64,000 bases of DNA from Pseudopedobacter sp044361595. Its GTDB lineage: Bacteria; Bacteroidota; Bacteroidia; Sphingobacteriales; Sphingobacteriaceae. Location of the stretch: positions 62,001-126,000 of the forward strand of contig JBIKIN010000007.1 in assembly GCA_044361595.1 (NCBI GenBank), given 5' to 3'. Of this stretch, positions 24,786 through 34,150 are shown piece by piece. Below the pieces are notes generated by a model. The model made no database searches. It saw only the letters and a program-made list of their open reading frames with translations, and was not told the origin of the DNA. A program made the translations under genes and the position numbers. Every line of letters begins with the position of its first letter. Positions within the stretch are counted from its first letter, which is position 1.

Positions 24786-26027
24786 TTATGCAGGAACTTC
24801 TTTTTTGTCTTTATAATAACCTTTTTCAAGCTTATCTCTCACTTCGCTAAATGCAGCTAAAGTTCTATCTACGTCTTCTAAAGTATGCATTGCTGTAGGT
24901 ATTAATCTCAACATAATTAATCCTTTTGGTATTACCGGATAAATTACAATTGAACAAAATATACCAAAATTCTCTCTTAAATCCATTGTGATGGCAGTTG
25001 CTTCGCTTAACTCTCCTTTTAAGAAAACTGGAGTTACAACAGAGTTTGTGGTACCTATATTAAAACCTTTACTTTTTAAACCATTTTGTAAAGAATTCGC
25101 AATTTCCCATAATTTAGCCTTTAATTCTGGTTTAGTTTTAAGTAATTCTAAACGTTTTTTTAAACCTATTACCATGGGCATAGGCAAAGACTTTGCAAAT
25201 GTTTGAGAACGCATATTATACCTTAAGAAGTTTGTTATTTCCTCTGTTGAGGCAATAAAAGCGCCAATGCCAGCCATTGATTTTGCAAACGTTCCAAAAT
25301 AAACATCAACTCCTTCAACACAGTCTTGCTCTTCGTGTGCTCCAGAACCAGTTTTACCCATTGTTCCAAAACCATGTGCGTCATCAATCAATAATCTAAA
25401 TTTGAAATCTTTTTTAAATTCAACTATTTCTTTAAGCTTACCTTGTGCGCCCGACATTCCAAAAACACCTTCAGTAATTACTAAAATGCCACCTCCAGTT
25501 TGCTCAGTTAATTTTGTAGCTCTTTCTAGTTGTTTTTTTAGGCTATCCATATCGTTATGTAAGTAAACATAACGTTTGCCCATATGTAACCTTACGCCGT
25601 CAATAATACAAGCATGAGACTCTGCATCATAAACAATAACATCATTCCTATCAACTAATGCATCAATAGCAGACATAATTCCTTGATAACCGTAGTTTAA
25701 TAAGAATGCATCTTCAAATCCAGTAAATTCAGCTAAAGATCTTTCTAATTCTTCATGGTGATTAGAGTTTCCAGACATCATACGAGCACCCATTGGGTAA
25801 GCCATACCGTAATCCATTGCTGCTTTTGCATCCGTTTCTCTAACCTCTGGGTGATTAGCTAAGCCTAAATAATTATTTAAGCTCCAAACTAAATGTTTTT
25901 TGCCTCTAAAATTCATGTGTGGATGTATTTCTCCCTCTAATTTAGGAAAAGAAAAATACCCATGAGACCATTTTTGGTGCTGACCAAGGGGGCCCATATT
26001 CTTTGCTATCTTCTCAAAAATATCCAA
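24786..26027 (-). CDS. PLP-dependent alpha-oxoamine synthase (serine palmitoyltransferase / cysteate acyltransferase-like)
   Basis: A fold-type I PLP enzyme that joins an amino acid to an acyl thioester with loss of CO2. It has 413 residues. PLP-site residues are visible: ESHAC (His138), DDAHGFGTMG (Asp215 and His218), and FGTFAKSMAG (Lys249, the Schiff-base lysine). The N-terminus with YFSFPKLEGEIHPHMNFRG and WSLNNYLGLANHPEVR differs from classical Sphingobacterium serine palmitoyltransferase. Substrates could be serine (sphingolipids), cysteate (sulfonolipids such as capnine) or glycine; the sequence alone does not decide. The start is TTG, as an in-frame stop lies 31 bases upstream with no ATG between. 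A perfect -7 box lies upstream and a terminator downstream. Confidence 0.85.
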   Translation of the reverse strand: MDIFEKIAKNMGPLGQHQKWSHGYFSFPKLEGEIHPHMNFRGKKHLVWSLNNYLGLANHPEVRETDAKAAMDYGMAYPMGARMMSGNSNHHEELERSLAEFTGFEDAFLLNYGYQGIMSAIDALVDRNDVIVYDAESHACIIDGVRLHMGKRYVYLHNDMDSLKKQLERATKLTEQTGGGILVITEGVFGMSGAQGKLKEIVEFKKDFKFRLLIDDAHGFGTMGKTGSGAHEEQDCVEGVDVYFGTFAKSMAGIGAFIASTEEITNFLRYNMRSQTFAKSLPMPMVIGLKKRLELLKTKPELKAKLWEIANSLQNGLKSKGFNIGTTNSVVTPVFLKGELSEATAITMDLRENFGIFCSIVIYPVIPKGLIMLRLIPTAMHTLEDVDRTLAAFSEVRDKLEKGYYKDKKEVPA

Positions 26028-26065
26028 AATATAAAAAATTTTATGTGTGCTAATTTATAATTATG

Positions 26066-26097
26066 CAAACTTACGTTTAATCTGTTTCAAATACAAA
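26066..26097 (-). promoter_or_regulatory. Promoter of the alpha-oxoamine synthase gene
   Basis: On the minus strand TAAGTTTG (26066-26073) matches TAnnTTTG, and TTTG (26094-26097) lies upstream with a 20-base spacer. Confidence 0.7.
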
Positions 26098-26124
26098 ACC
26101 GATAGAACTAGTACTAAGTTTAAA

Positions 26125-27147
26125 TTAATTTTTAGTGAGTTCTCCTCTAATGGAAGTACCTAATCTCCTCAAAAGTCGGTCTTTAGGATAGCCTCTGCCC
26201 AATAAATACATAAGTTTGGTAACTGCGGCTTCAAATGTCATATCATAGCCATTTATAACACCCATGTTTTTAAGCTCGCTACTGGTCGCGTAACGACCCA
26301 TTTCTACTGTTCCTGCTTTGCATTGAGAGATGTCTATAATAATTTTGCCCTTTTTAATAGCCGACTCTAATTTATCAAGAAACCATTTAGCTGTTGTAGT
26401 ATTTCCTGTTCCAAAAGTTTCCATAATTATTGCTTCTGCATCTGATTCTAATACTGCATCTATAATCTGTGGGCTTATTCCAGGGTATAATTTTAATACA
26501 CCAATGTTGTTGTTAACGTTAGTATGAACTCGTAAAATACTGTTTTCTAGCTTCCCAATAACGGAGTCGTTATATTTAATATGTACGCCAGCTTCAACTA
26601 AAACAGGATAATTTGGAGATCTAAATGCTTCAAATTTTGCCGAGTTATATTTAAAAGTTCGGTTAGCTCTAAACAGTTTGTTTTCAAAATATATACAAAC
26701 TTCAGGTACACGAGCCTTACCATCAGGTAGTTTTGCCGAGGCTATTTCTAAGGCAGTAATAAAGTTTTCTTTTGCATCTGTACGTACCTCAGAAATTGGT
26801 AATTGAGAACCAGTGAAAATAACTGGTTTACCCAAGCCCTCTAACATAAAACTTAGCGCAGACGCTGTAAAAGCCATTGTATCTGAACCATGCAGTATTA
26901 GAAAACCATCATGATCCTCATAATTATTCTCAATTAAACTTGCTAAAAGCGCCCAAATTTCTGGAGTCATATCGGAAGAATCTATGATTGGATTAAAGGA
27001 ATGAACGGTTAGCTCATAATCCATTCTTCTAAGCTCTGGTACATTTTCTATTATTTGTTCAAATGTAAAGGGCTTAAGTGCTCCACTCAAAGGATCTGTG
27101 ATCATGCCAATTGTTCCGCCGGTATAAATCACAAATATTTTTGTCAT
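26125..27147 (-). CDS. ansA: Type I L-asparaginase
   Basis: Hydrolyses L-asparagine to aspartate and ammonia, in the cytoplasm. It has 340 residues with no signal peptide, matching the cytoplasmic type I enzyme. The two active-site motifs are IYTGGTIGM (Thr12) and LHGSDTMA (Asp89 and Thr90), with GSQLPISEVRTDAKEN after them. The C-terminal domain has METFGTGNTT, the pattern of this family. It is followed by the divergent-looking but same-strand synthase after a 97-base promoter gap. TatD is upstream by 42 bases. Confidence 0.95.
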   Translation of the reverse strand: MTKIFVIYTGGTIGMITDPLSGALKPFTFEQIIENVPELRRMDYELTVHSFNPIIDSSDMTPEIWALLASLIENNYEDHDGFLILHGSDTMAFTASALSFMLEGLGKPVIFTGSQLPISEVRTDAKENFITALEIASAKLPDGKARVPEVCIYFENKLFRANRTFKYNSAKFEAFRSPNYPVLVEAGVHIKYNDSVIGKLENSILRVHTNVNNNIGVLKLYPGISPQIIDAVLESDAEAIIMETFGTGNTTTAKWFLDKLESAIKKGKIIIDISQCKAGTVEMGRYATSSELKNMGVINGYDMTFEAAVTKLMYLLGRGYPKDRLLRRLGTSIRGELTKN

Positions 27148-27189
27148 AAACGCTATCTTTTGCTGTTAACAGTGATACAAATTAACAAT

Positions 27190-27957
27190 TTAAATTCCAA
27201 AAACAGCTACAGAATTTGCAGTTGTTATGCTAGCAACCTCTTCTAAAGAAACTTGTTTAATTTCTGCAATTCTATTCGCAACGTAAATTAGGAAGGAGCT
27301 TTCGTTAGGTTTTCCTCTGTTAGGCACAGGCGCTAAATATGGAGCGTCTGTTTCTAGGACTATATTTTTTAAGTCTATTTGAGCTATGACCTGGTCTAAG
27401 CCAGCTTTTTTGTAAGTAACAACTCCGCCAATTCCTAAATAGAAGCCTAAATCAATAGCTTTTTCAGCTTGTTCTAAATTTCCCGTAAAACAGTGAAGAA
27501 TTCCTCTCAATTGATCATCATTACATTTTTCTAAAACTTCAAAAACTTCATCAAAGGCATCTCTACAATGAATAACGATAGGAAGATTTAGTTCTTTAGC
27601 CCAGTTAATTTGGGTCTCAAATGCAATTTGTTGTTGTTTAAGAAAAGTTTTGTCCCAATATAAATCTATCCCAATTTCGCCGATGGCATAAATATTTTGC
27701 TTTGGAATCTCTTTATAAATAAGGTTTAGTTCTTCTTCATAATTTTCGAATACATCACAAGGATGTAAGCCCAGCATAGGAAAGCAATTTTGTGGATATC
27801 TTTTGCAAGTGTCCATTACTAATGGGATAGATTTGCTATCTACATTAGGTAAAAATAATTTGGTAATTTGATTATCTAAACATCTTTTTATTTGATTATC
27901 AAGTTCTTGTTTGTCTTCTTGATAATAAATATGAGTATGTGTATCAACTAATATCAT
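27190..27957 (-). CDS. tatD: TatD family hydrolase (metal-dependent nuclease)
   Basis: Metal-dependent DNase/RNase of the TatD family, 255 residues. Metal ligands are visible: VDTHTHIY (His7 and His9), AIGEIGIDLY (Glu), IVIHCRDA (His), LHCFTGN (His) and VLETDAPYLAP (Asp). The family length is about 260. It lies just after the FKBP terminator and 42 bases before ansA, with which it may be co-transcribed. Confidence 0.95.
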   Translation of the reverse strand: MILVDTHTHIYYQEDKQELDNQIKRCLDNQITKLFLPNVDSKSIPLVMDTCKRYPQNCFPMLGLHPCDVFENYEEELNLIYKEIPKQNIYAIGEIGIDLYWDKTFLKQQQIAFETQINWAKELNLPIVIHCRDAFDEVFEVLEKCNDDQLRGILHCFTGNLEQAEKAIDLGFYLGIGGVVTYKKAGLDQVIAQIDLKNIVLETDAPYLAPVPNRGKPNESSFLIYVANRIAEIKQVSLEEVASITTANSVAVFGI

Positions 27958-27977
27958 GACGTAATTTTCTTAAATAA

Positions 27978-28004
27978 AAAAGCCTCTTAATTTAAGAGGC
28001 TTTT
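27978..28004 (-). terminator. Rho-independent terminator of the FKBP gene
   Basis: Arms AAAAGCCTCTTAA and TTAAGAGGCTTTT (13 bp) almost meet, leaving a very short loop; a T-run follows on the minus strand. Confidence 0.8.
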
Positions 28005-28008
28005 AATT

Positions 28009-28971
28009 TTATTTTTTTGGCTCTAATGGTGCCGGTGGGGGAGGTATAATGCCCGTACCAGGAAATACTTCTACTAATTCTAATTCGAAAATTAACGGAG
28101 TAAATGGACCAATCATTCCGCCTTGCATTCCTTGCTCGCCGTAACCTAAGCTAGAAGGAATTATAACAGTTGCTTTTCCACCTTTTTTCATTTCTAAAAC
28201 ACCTTGCTCAAATCCAGGTATAATACCACCTGAACCTATTTTTAGACTTAGTGGAGCATAAGGTCTTTGTTCGTTAAACATTTTTGCCTTTTTAGCCTCT
28301 TCTGGTAAGCTTGTATCAAACACCTTGCCTGATAGTAATTTACCTACGTAGTTAACCAAAACACTATCTCCTACTTTAGGTTGTGCACCTTTACCTTCTA
28401 ATGTTGTAACTATTTGTAAACCTGAAGCTAATTTGGTTGGTGTTAAATTATTTTTTTTGATGTAATTTTCTAAGTTAACAACTTCTGCTTTTTTATATTT
28501 CTCGCCTTCTGCTTTAAAGTATTCTTCTATTTTAGCCTGAAAAGCTTGTTGATTAGCAGTGTCTTTATGGATTACCTCTTCTATTTTAACGGTATAAATT
28601 ACATACTTACCTTTTATACCTGCTGGTCTTGGTTGTCCTTTAGCTTCGGCAGAGTCTAGATCAATTTTAATGGTTGCACTATCACCTTTGGTTAACATTT
28701 TAATAGCATAAAATAAATCGCCATCATAAACTGGTTTAGGTACAAAAGTTTGTGAAGCTCTTCCTAATTCATATGAATCATATAAAGAAGAGTCTTTATC
28801 TGTTTTTGCTCTTACATGTATACTAATAAAATCCCCGTCAGCAATAGAGTCGCCTTTTACATCTTCATGTATGTTGTATAACAAACCTGCAGGTCCTTTT
28901 TTAAAGCCTCCGCTACAAGCTGCAAAGCCTAAGGCTGCAACCGCTAACACTAATAATAGTTTTTGTTTCAT
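28009..28971 (-). CDS. FKBP-type peptidyl-prolyl isomerase lipoprotein
   Basis: A periplasmic or outer-membrane-associated folding catalyst, 320 residues. The signal peptide ends in a lipobox, GFAAC (Cys19). The C-terminal half (about 180-308) is a clear FKBP domain: VGDSVLVNYVGKLLSGKVFDTS, IPGFEQGVLEMKKGGKA and IPSSLGYGEQG. The N-terminal half (about 30-135) looks like a second, degenerate FKBP domain with DGDFISIHVRAKT and AIKMLTKGDSATIKI but without the full active-site set. The tail is Pro-rich (IIPPPPAPLEPKK). It is 39 bases after nrnA on the same strand. Confidence 0.93.
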   Translation of the reverse strand: MKQKLLLVLAVAALGFAACSGGFKKGPAGLLYNIHEDVKGDSIADGDFISIHVRAKTDKDSSLYDSYELGRASQTFVPKPVYDGDLFYAIKMLTKGDSATIKIDLDSAEAKGQPRPAGIKGKYVIYTVKIEEVIHKDTANQQAFQAKIEEYFKAEGEKYKKAEVVNLENYIKKNNLTPTKLASGLQIVTTLEGKGAQPKVGDSVLVNYVGKLLSGKVFDTSLPEEAKKAKMFNEQRPYAPLSLKIGSGGIIPGFEQGVLEMKKGGKATVIIPSSLGYGEQGMQGGMIGPFTPLIFELELVEVFPGTGIIPPPPAPLEPKK

Positions 28972-29010
28972 TCCTAATTTATTGTTTTTTTAATATTTAC
29001 TCTTTTAATT

Positions 29011-30021
29011 TTACTGCAATAATAAGTTTTTATATTCAGGTAAAATAGATTTAAATTTTTCTATCACATCTTCAAACTTATCATCAGATTGCCCACCTGC
29101 AGCATTTCTGTGTCCACCACCATTAAAATACTTTTTGCAAATTTCATTTGCAGGAAACTCGCCGGTAGATCTTAGCGATAATTTTACTTTGTCTTTACGC
29201 TCTACAATAAAAGCAGCTAGTTTAATTCCAGAAATAGATAAGGCATAGTTTACAACACCTTCTGTTTCCCCTGTTTGTATGTCAAATTTTTTAAGGTCTT
29301 CATCACTTACTGTGATTAATGCAGTATTAAATTCTCTAAATACTTCTAATTTATTAGTGAGGCAAAAACCTAAAAATTTTAATCTTCCTTCGGTAGTGTT
29401 GTCGAACAGCTGTTGATGAATTCTCCAATTAACTGCACCAGCATCTATCAAATCTGCCACAATACGATGTAAATTAGCAGTAACATTGGGAAAACGGAAA
29501 GAGCCAGAATCTGTTACTATTCCCGTATACAAACATGTTGCTACATCTTTGTTGATGTATTCTTTATCGTTTAAATAATTTGTTATAAAATCATAAATCA
29601 ATTGGGCAGTTGCACAAGCATTAATATCCCAATGTCTAAAATCATCAAAACCTTCAGGTTCTAAATGATGGTCGATCATTATTTTTAACCCTTCAGCTTT
29701 TCTCACCTCTTCACCAAGCTCGTTAATTCTAGATAAAGCATTAAAGTCTAAACAAAAAATAAGTTCAGCATCGGAAACTAATTTTTTGGATTCTTCCACC
29801 TTTTCTGTGTAAATAATAACCTCAGGGTTATTTGGTAGCCATTGTAAAAAGTATGGGTAATCTGTTGGCGATATAACTTTAACGAAATGACCTTTTTGTA
29901 TCAAATAATTAAATAGTCCTAAAGATGAACCCATTGCATCTCCATCTGGTTTATGATGTGTGGTGATAACAATCTTACAAGGATTAGCTAGTTTATTCTT
30001 TAGGGTTTCTAAATCAATCAT
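29011..30021 (-). CDS. nrnA: DHH-family oligoribonuclease / pAp phosphatase (NrnA type)
   Basis: Degrades very short oligoribonucleotides and may dephosphorylate 3'-phosphoadenosine 5'-phosphate. It has 336 residues. The DHH domain shows TTHHKPDGDAMGSSLG (motif I), FCLDFNAL (motif II) and MIDHHLEP (the DHH motif). The DHHA1 domain ends with YFNGGGHRNAAGG, the RNA-binding GGGH signature. All metal ligands are intact. Divergent from ndk across a 107-base spacer that holds the ndk promoter. Confidence 0.95.
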   Translation of the reverse strand: MIDLETLKNKLANPCKIVITTHHKPDGDAMGSSLGLFNYLIQKGHFVKVISPTDYPYFLQWLPNNPEVIIYTEKVEESKKLVSDAELIFCLDFNALSRINELGEEVRKAEGLKIMIDHHLEPEGFDDFRHWDINACATAQLIYDFITNYLNDKEYINKDVATCLYTGIVTDSGSFRFPNVTANLHRIVADLIDAGAVNWRIHQQLFDNTTEGRLKFLGFCLTNKLEVFREFNTALITVSDEDLKKFDIQTGETEGVVNYALSISGIKLAAFIVERKDKVKLSLRSTGEFPANEICKKYFNGGGHRNAAGGQSDDKFEDVIEKFKSILPEYKNLLLQ

Positions 30022-30076
30022 TGGTTTTATTAAGGTTGCGAAGTTAAGAAATCATCTTAAAATTATTACTATACTT

Positions 30077-30105
30077 TTTGTTATGCTTTTAAAACCCTAT
30101 TTTTG
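30077..30105 (+). promoter_or_regulatory. Promoter of ndk
   Basis: TTTG (30077-30080) and a perfect -7 box TATTTTTG (30098-30105) are separated by 17 bases. Transcription would start about 16-18 bases before the ATG. Confidence 0.7.
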
Positions 30106-30128
30106 CAGCAATTTTAAAAAAGATAATA

Positions 30129-30548
30129 ATGGCAACTAACAGAACATTTACAATGATTAAGCCAGATGCGGTAGCAAATGGACATATTGGAGCAATTTTG
30201 AATGATATTATAGCGGGAGGTTTCAAAATTGTAGCGATGAAATATACACAACTATCTCCTGAGATGGCCGGTAAATTTTATGCTGTACACAAAGAGCGTG
30301 GTTTTTTTGGCGAATTAGTAAGCTTTATGTCTTCTGGACCTATTGTAGCTGCAATTTTAGAAAAGGAAAATGCTGTAGAAGATTTTAGAAAATTAATTGG
30401 CGCTACTAATCCAGCTGATGCTGCCGAAGGCACTATCCGCCAGAAATATGCGAAATCTATTGACGCAAACGCTGTACATGGTTCGGATTCGGACGAGAAT
30501 GCAGAAATTGAAGGTAATTTTTACTTTACTGCGTTTGAGAAGTTTTAA
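30129..30548 (+). CDS. ndk: Nucleoside diphosphate kinase
   Basis: Exchanges the gamma phosphate between nucleoside tri- and diphosphates. It has 139 residues, the usual length. TFTMIKPDAV carries Lys11, and the phosphorylated His117 lies in NAVHGSDS. The ALEKENAVEDFRKLIGATNP region is typical of the family. It is monocistronic, with its own promoter and a strong terminator. Confidence 0.98.
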   Translation: MATNRTFTMIKPDAVANGHIGAILNDIIAGGFKIVAMKYTQLSPEMAGKFYAVHKERGFFGELVSFMSSGPIVAAILEKENAVEDFRKLIGATNPADAAEGTIRQKYAKSIDANAVHGSDSDENAEIEGNFYFTAFEKF

Positions 30549-30570
30549 TTATAATTTAAAACATTTCAAA

Positions 30571-30606
30571 AAAAAAGCCCCAATTTAATGATTGGGGCTT
30601 TTTTTA
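30571..30606. terminator. Bidirectional terminator between ndk and the fkbM-type gene
   Basis: 14-bp arms (AAAAAAGCCCCAAT and ATTGGGGCTTTTTT) enclose a 6-base loop. A and T runs on both sides allow function in both directions for the convergent genes. Confidence 0.92.
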
Positions 30607-30624
30607 TAGGGTTAAACTTTATAT

Positions 30625-31425
30625 TTAAGATTGATTATACCAATGTTTTGATAAAACTAGATGTTCTCTTGGTGTGCAATCAAAGTCTAAAGCATTTGGG
30701 AAATTGGTCTCAAATTCATCAGAAATCCCTCTGTCATTTCTTAAAAATGTAAATTCTGCAAGTCTAGCAGTTTCAACTCCTTTTTTCTTATCAACTCCAC
30801 AGCAATTGTTTGGATGGATGTGTACGCATGTATGAGTTTGAAGTATTTTTTCTAAAGCAGCAGAAGCCAAATTGAAAAAACCTTCGTCCCAGAGTTTATG
30901 TAAACTATGTAATTCTATAATGATGATTCTAAATCTTTTTTGAAGTTTTAAAGTCATGTTTATAAAAGTAAAATACTCAAAGCCTTCAATATCCATTTGA
31001 AGTAATAGGTCTGTATCTGGTTTTAAATTGGCTGTGTTAACCCATTCATCCATAGTGATGTAGTCTTCATTTTGGGTAAAGCCTATAAACTTTTTTATAA
31101 AGTTAAACTTATCTTGAGGTAGGTTTATTGGTGGAAAATCAACAGATTTATCTGCTAAAAAAAGCTTCATTCCTGCCTTAGAACAATCTTCTTCAAAACC
31201 ACTTATTTGATCAACTCCAGGAGAAAAGCAAGCTTCTATACCCTCAATATCATTAGGCACTAAATACCCACCATCTCCATTAGGCCCCATCCTAATTAAA
31301 GGTTTGGTGGTCTTTTTAGGATGAAGTTTTTGAATTAAATTTAAAACATCAGATTTTGGTGTTTTCTCCTGAATTAATAGGTCAGTTTTTGCTAAAACTT
31401 TATTTACAGCTCTTTTTATTTTCAT
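30625..31425 (-). CDS. FkbM family methyltransferase-like protein
   Basis: A 266-residue protein of the FkbM/Methyltransf_21 type, probably an S-adenosylmethionine-dependent O-methyltransferase that modifies a glycan. Visible elements are RMGPNGDGGYLVP (about 46-58), CFSPGVDQISGFE, LLLQMDIEGFEYF (the Asp-Ile-Glu motif, about 140-152) and RIIIIELHSL. There is no signal or membrane segment. It is at one end of a cluster of glycosyltransferases and an ABC exporter, 50 bases downstream of a GT2 gene on the same strand, which supports a role in surface polysaccharide decoration. Confidence 0.8.
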   Translation of the reverse strand: MKIKRAVNKVLAKTDLLIQEKTPKSDVLNLIQKLHPKKTTKPLIRMGPNGDGGYLVPNDIEGIEACFSPGVDQISGFEEDCSKAGMKLFLADKSVDFPPINLPQDKFNFIKKFIGFTQNEDYITMDEWVNTANLKPDTDLLLQMDIEGFEYFTFINMTLKLQKRFRIIIIELHSLHKLWDEGFFNLASAALEKILQTHTCVHIHPNNCCGVDKKKGVETARLAEFTFLRNDRGISDEFETNFPNALDFDCTPREHLVLSKHWYNQS

Positions 31426-31475
31426 TTAAAATTATTCTTTACCTCGGTCTAAACTTAAGGTTTATTTAGGCTAAA

Positions 31476-32180
31476 CTACAAGCCAATTTTCTTTTTAAAC
31501 TTCCTCAATTTATATCTAAAAATAATGCTTTTGTTGAAATTCTCATTAATGATATTGTCTTTATCTAATTCAAATTGAGTGTCTTTACGTGTACTGGAAA
31601 CTCCTCCATCCATAAAGACAGATATCAACATAGGTAAAAATTTAAAACTGTAATTCCTATCACTAAAGCATTTAATGTTTAAATAATAATCGGCTAAAAT
31701 TGGATATTTAAGCTCATATTTAAACTTTACGAAAACACTTTTAGGATAAAAAATACTTTGGTGAACGATGTTTCGCTTAACTAAATTAAAAGGTTTAAAT
31801 GTCTTTCCTTCTATTCTTTTCTTAAACTTACTTTGTCCAAAGTAGATTACATCATCATTTATAAATTTACCAATTATATCACTAAAACCAGGTAATAAAT
31901 AATCATCGGCACCTAAAAAGAAAACTCTATCTCCATTTATAAAATTTAATGCTTTGTTCATAGCATCGTAAATTCCATAATCTTTTTCCGATTTCCAAAA
32001 AGTAATTTTTGCATTATTTGCTTTTAGGATTTCAACCGTATTATCGGTGCTTAATCCATCGATGATAATAGTTTCAATATGTGGGTATTGCTGCTCAAAG
32101 ATTGAATTTAATGCTTTTTGTAATGTTTTGGCAGCATTAAAAGTCACTATAATGATTGAAATTAAAGGCTCTTTCTGCAT
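31476..32180 (-). CDS. Glycosyltransferase family 2
   Basis: A cytoplasmic GT-A fold enzyme of 234 residues that transfers a sugar from a nucleotide donor to a lipid-linked or surface glycan. The N-terminal PLISIIIVTFNAAKTLQKALNS, IIIDGLSTDNT, and FFLGADDYLLPG (the DDxxLPG form of the DxD motif, about 94-103) identify it as WcaE-like GT2. The C-terminal part carries a basic cluster and no transmembrane helix. It starts one base after the upstream ABC transporter gene ends, so the two are co-transcribed. Confidence 0.87.
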   Translation of the reverse strand: MQKEPLISIIIVTFNAAKTLQKALNSIFEQQYPHIETIIIDGLSTDNTVEILKANNAKITFWKSEKDYGIYDAMNKALNFINGDRVFFLGADDYLLPGFSDIIGKFINDDVIYFGQSKFKKRIEGKTFKPFNLVKRNIVHQSIFYPKSVFVKFKYELKYPILADYYLNIKCFSDRNYSFKFLPMLISVFMDGGVSSTRKDTQFELDKDNIINENFNKSIIFRYKLRKFKKKIGL

Positions 32181-32181
32181 T

Positions 32182-34020
32182 TTAATTACTAAAGCTTTGC
32201 ATGGTAATTAATTTCTGATACAAGCCTTCTTTAGCTAATAGTTCTTGATGATTGCCTTGTTCTACAACTTTGCCATTTTCTAAGACAATAATTAAGTCTG
32301 CATTTTGAATGGTAGTAAGTCTATGCGCTACTACTACAGTTGTTCTATTTTGCATTAAATGATCTAATGCTTCTTGTACTAGTTTTTCAGACTCTGTGTC
32401 TAAAGCAGATGTTGCCTCATCCAACAGCATAATTGGTGGATTTCCCAAAACTGCTCTTGCAATACAAATTCTTTGTTTTTGCCCGCCCGATAATTTTATT
32501 CCTCTATCGCCAATGTTTGTTTCATAACCTTCATCCGTTTTTAAAATAAAATCGTGAGCATTAGCAATTTTAGCGGCATGTTCTACATCAGCTTTGCTAA
32601 ATCCTTCTCGTCCAAAAACGATGTTATTGTAAATGGAATCGTTAAAAAGAATAGACTCTTGGTTTACAATACCCATTAAACTTCTTAGTGATGATTGACT
32701 GATGTTTTTGATATTTTGATTGTCTATTAGAATTTCGCCATCATTTGCATCAGAAAAACGAGGAATCAAGTCTAATAAAGTGGATTTTCCACCGCCTGAT
32801 GGGCCTACCAAAGCCACTGTTTTTCCCTTTGTTACTTCTAGGTTAATGGTGTTCAATATTTGTTTATCACCGTAGTAAAAACTCACATTTTTAAAAGCGA
32901 TATTTTCTTTAAAGTCCCTGACATTAATAGCGTTCTTAGTATCGATAATTGTTGATGGAGTATCTATTAATTGTAATACTCTTTCTCCGGCAGCTAAACC
33001 TTGGTTAATATTACTAAAAGAGTCGGAAATAGCTTTTGCGGGGCGTAATAATTGCGAAAACGCACCAAGATAAGTGATAAAGCCAGCTGCTGTTATACTA
33101 GTATCTTTATCTAAAACTAAAGAACCACCATAAATTAAAATTCCTGCTAATGTTAACACACCTAAAAACTCTGATACTGGAGAGGCCAATTGTTGTCTTT
33201 TAGCCATAGACTTATTAATGTTTGAGTATTTAGTGTTTTCTGCATTAAATTTTTGCTGTATGTAACCAATGGCATTAAATGCTTTTACAATTCGCATCCC
33301 ACTGATGGCTTCATCTACATAACTCACCATAACGCCAAAAGAGTTTTGGGAGGCTAAGGCTTGTGCTTTTAAGCTCTTTACTATTCTGCCAATTACAAAG
33401 CCCGATACAGGCAATAATATAAGCGTAAACAAAGTAAGCTGTACCGAAATAGAAAACAGCAAATACATATAACCTATAATTAGTAAAGGTTCTTTAATTA
33501 CTACTTGCAAGGTGTTAGTAACCGAGAATTGCACTACCTGTACATCTGATGTTATTTTTGCAATAATATCACCTTTACGCTCGCTATTAAAAAACTGTAA
33601 ATGTAATCTTGTTACGTTTTCAAAAACAGATTTTCTTAAATTTAACAAAGTGTAAATACGTAGGTTTTCCATTATTCTTTGTGATAGATACCTAAATAAA
33701 TTGCTTAAGAAAACACAAATAACTAATGAAACGGCTACAAAAATTAACGCTCCTTTTTGTCCGTTTTGGGTAGTGTGAAAATTCAAAAAATAATTAAATA
33801 CATCAGATAAGTATTCAAAACTTGGATTAAATGCAGGAAGTTCTGTTATTTTTTCTGCTTTAGTTTTATTGGTTTGATCAAAAAGAACTGATAAAACTGG
33901 CATCAATAAAGAAAAAACAATGGTGTTAAAAACTGCAAAAAGCAGCGTAAATATAAAGTATGGATAAGCAAATTTACCTATAGGTTTTGCAAACGATAAT
34001 AGTCTGAAGTAGGTTTTCAT
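32182..34020 (-). CDS. MsbA-like ABC transporter, fused permease and ATPase
   Basis: A homodimeric exporter half-transporter of 612 residues, likely flipping a lipid or lipid-linked glycan. The N-terminal membrane domain (about 15-330) has six helices. The ATPase domain (about 360-605) carries Walker A GPSGGGKST, the Q-loop region, signature LSGGQKQR, Walker B IMLLDEATSALD and the H-loop VVVAHRLT. It is the first gene of a minus-strand unit with the GT2 and FkbM genes, divergent from a plus-strand glycosyltransferase unit, so lipid A or polysaccharide export is a reasonable guess. Confidence 0.92.
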   Translation of the reverse strand: MKTYFRLLSFAKPIGKFAYPYFIFTLLFAVFNTIVFSLLMPVLSVLFDQTNKTKAEKITELPAFNPSFEYLSDVFNYFLNFHTTQNGQKGALIFVAVSLVICVFLSNLFRYLSQRIMENLRIYTLLNLRKSVFENVTRLHLQFFNSERKGDIIAKITSDVQVVQFSVTNTLQVVIKEPLLIIGYMYLLFSISVQLTLFTLILLPVSGFVIGRIVKSLKAQALASQNSFGVMVSYVDEAISGMRIVKAFNAIGYIQQKFNAENTKYSNINKSMAKRQQLASPVSEFLGVLTLAGILIYGGSLVLDKDTSITAAGFITYLGAFSQLLRPAKAISDSFSNINQGLAAGERVLQLIDTPSTIIDTKNAINVRDFKENIAFKNVSFYYGDKQILNTINLEVTKGKTVALVGPSGGGKSTLLDLIPRFSDANDGEILIDNQNIKNISQSSLRSLMGIVNQESILFNDSIYNNIVFGREGFSKADVEHAAKIANAHDFILKTDEGYETNIGDRGIKLSGGQKQRICIARAVLGNPPIMLLDEATSALDTESEKLVQEALDHLMQNRTTVVVAHRLTTIQNADLIIVLENGKVVEQGNHQELLAKEGLYQKLITMQSFSN

Positions 34021-34150
34021 TAAACGATTAAAAGGTCAAATGTACCGTTTTAAATTAAAAATTGAGATAATGCTACTGTCCAAATTTAGGTGTTGTCTAC
34101 ACACAATTAAACTAAAATATTCTTAAAAGCTATATATTAGCAATCAAATA

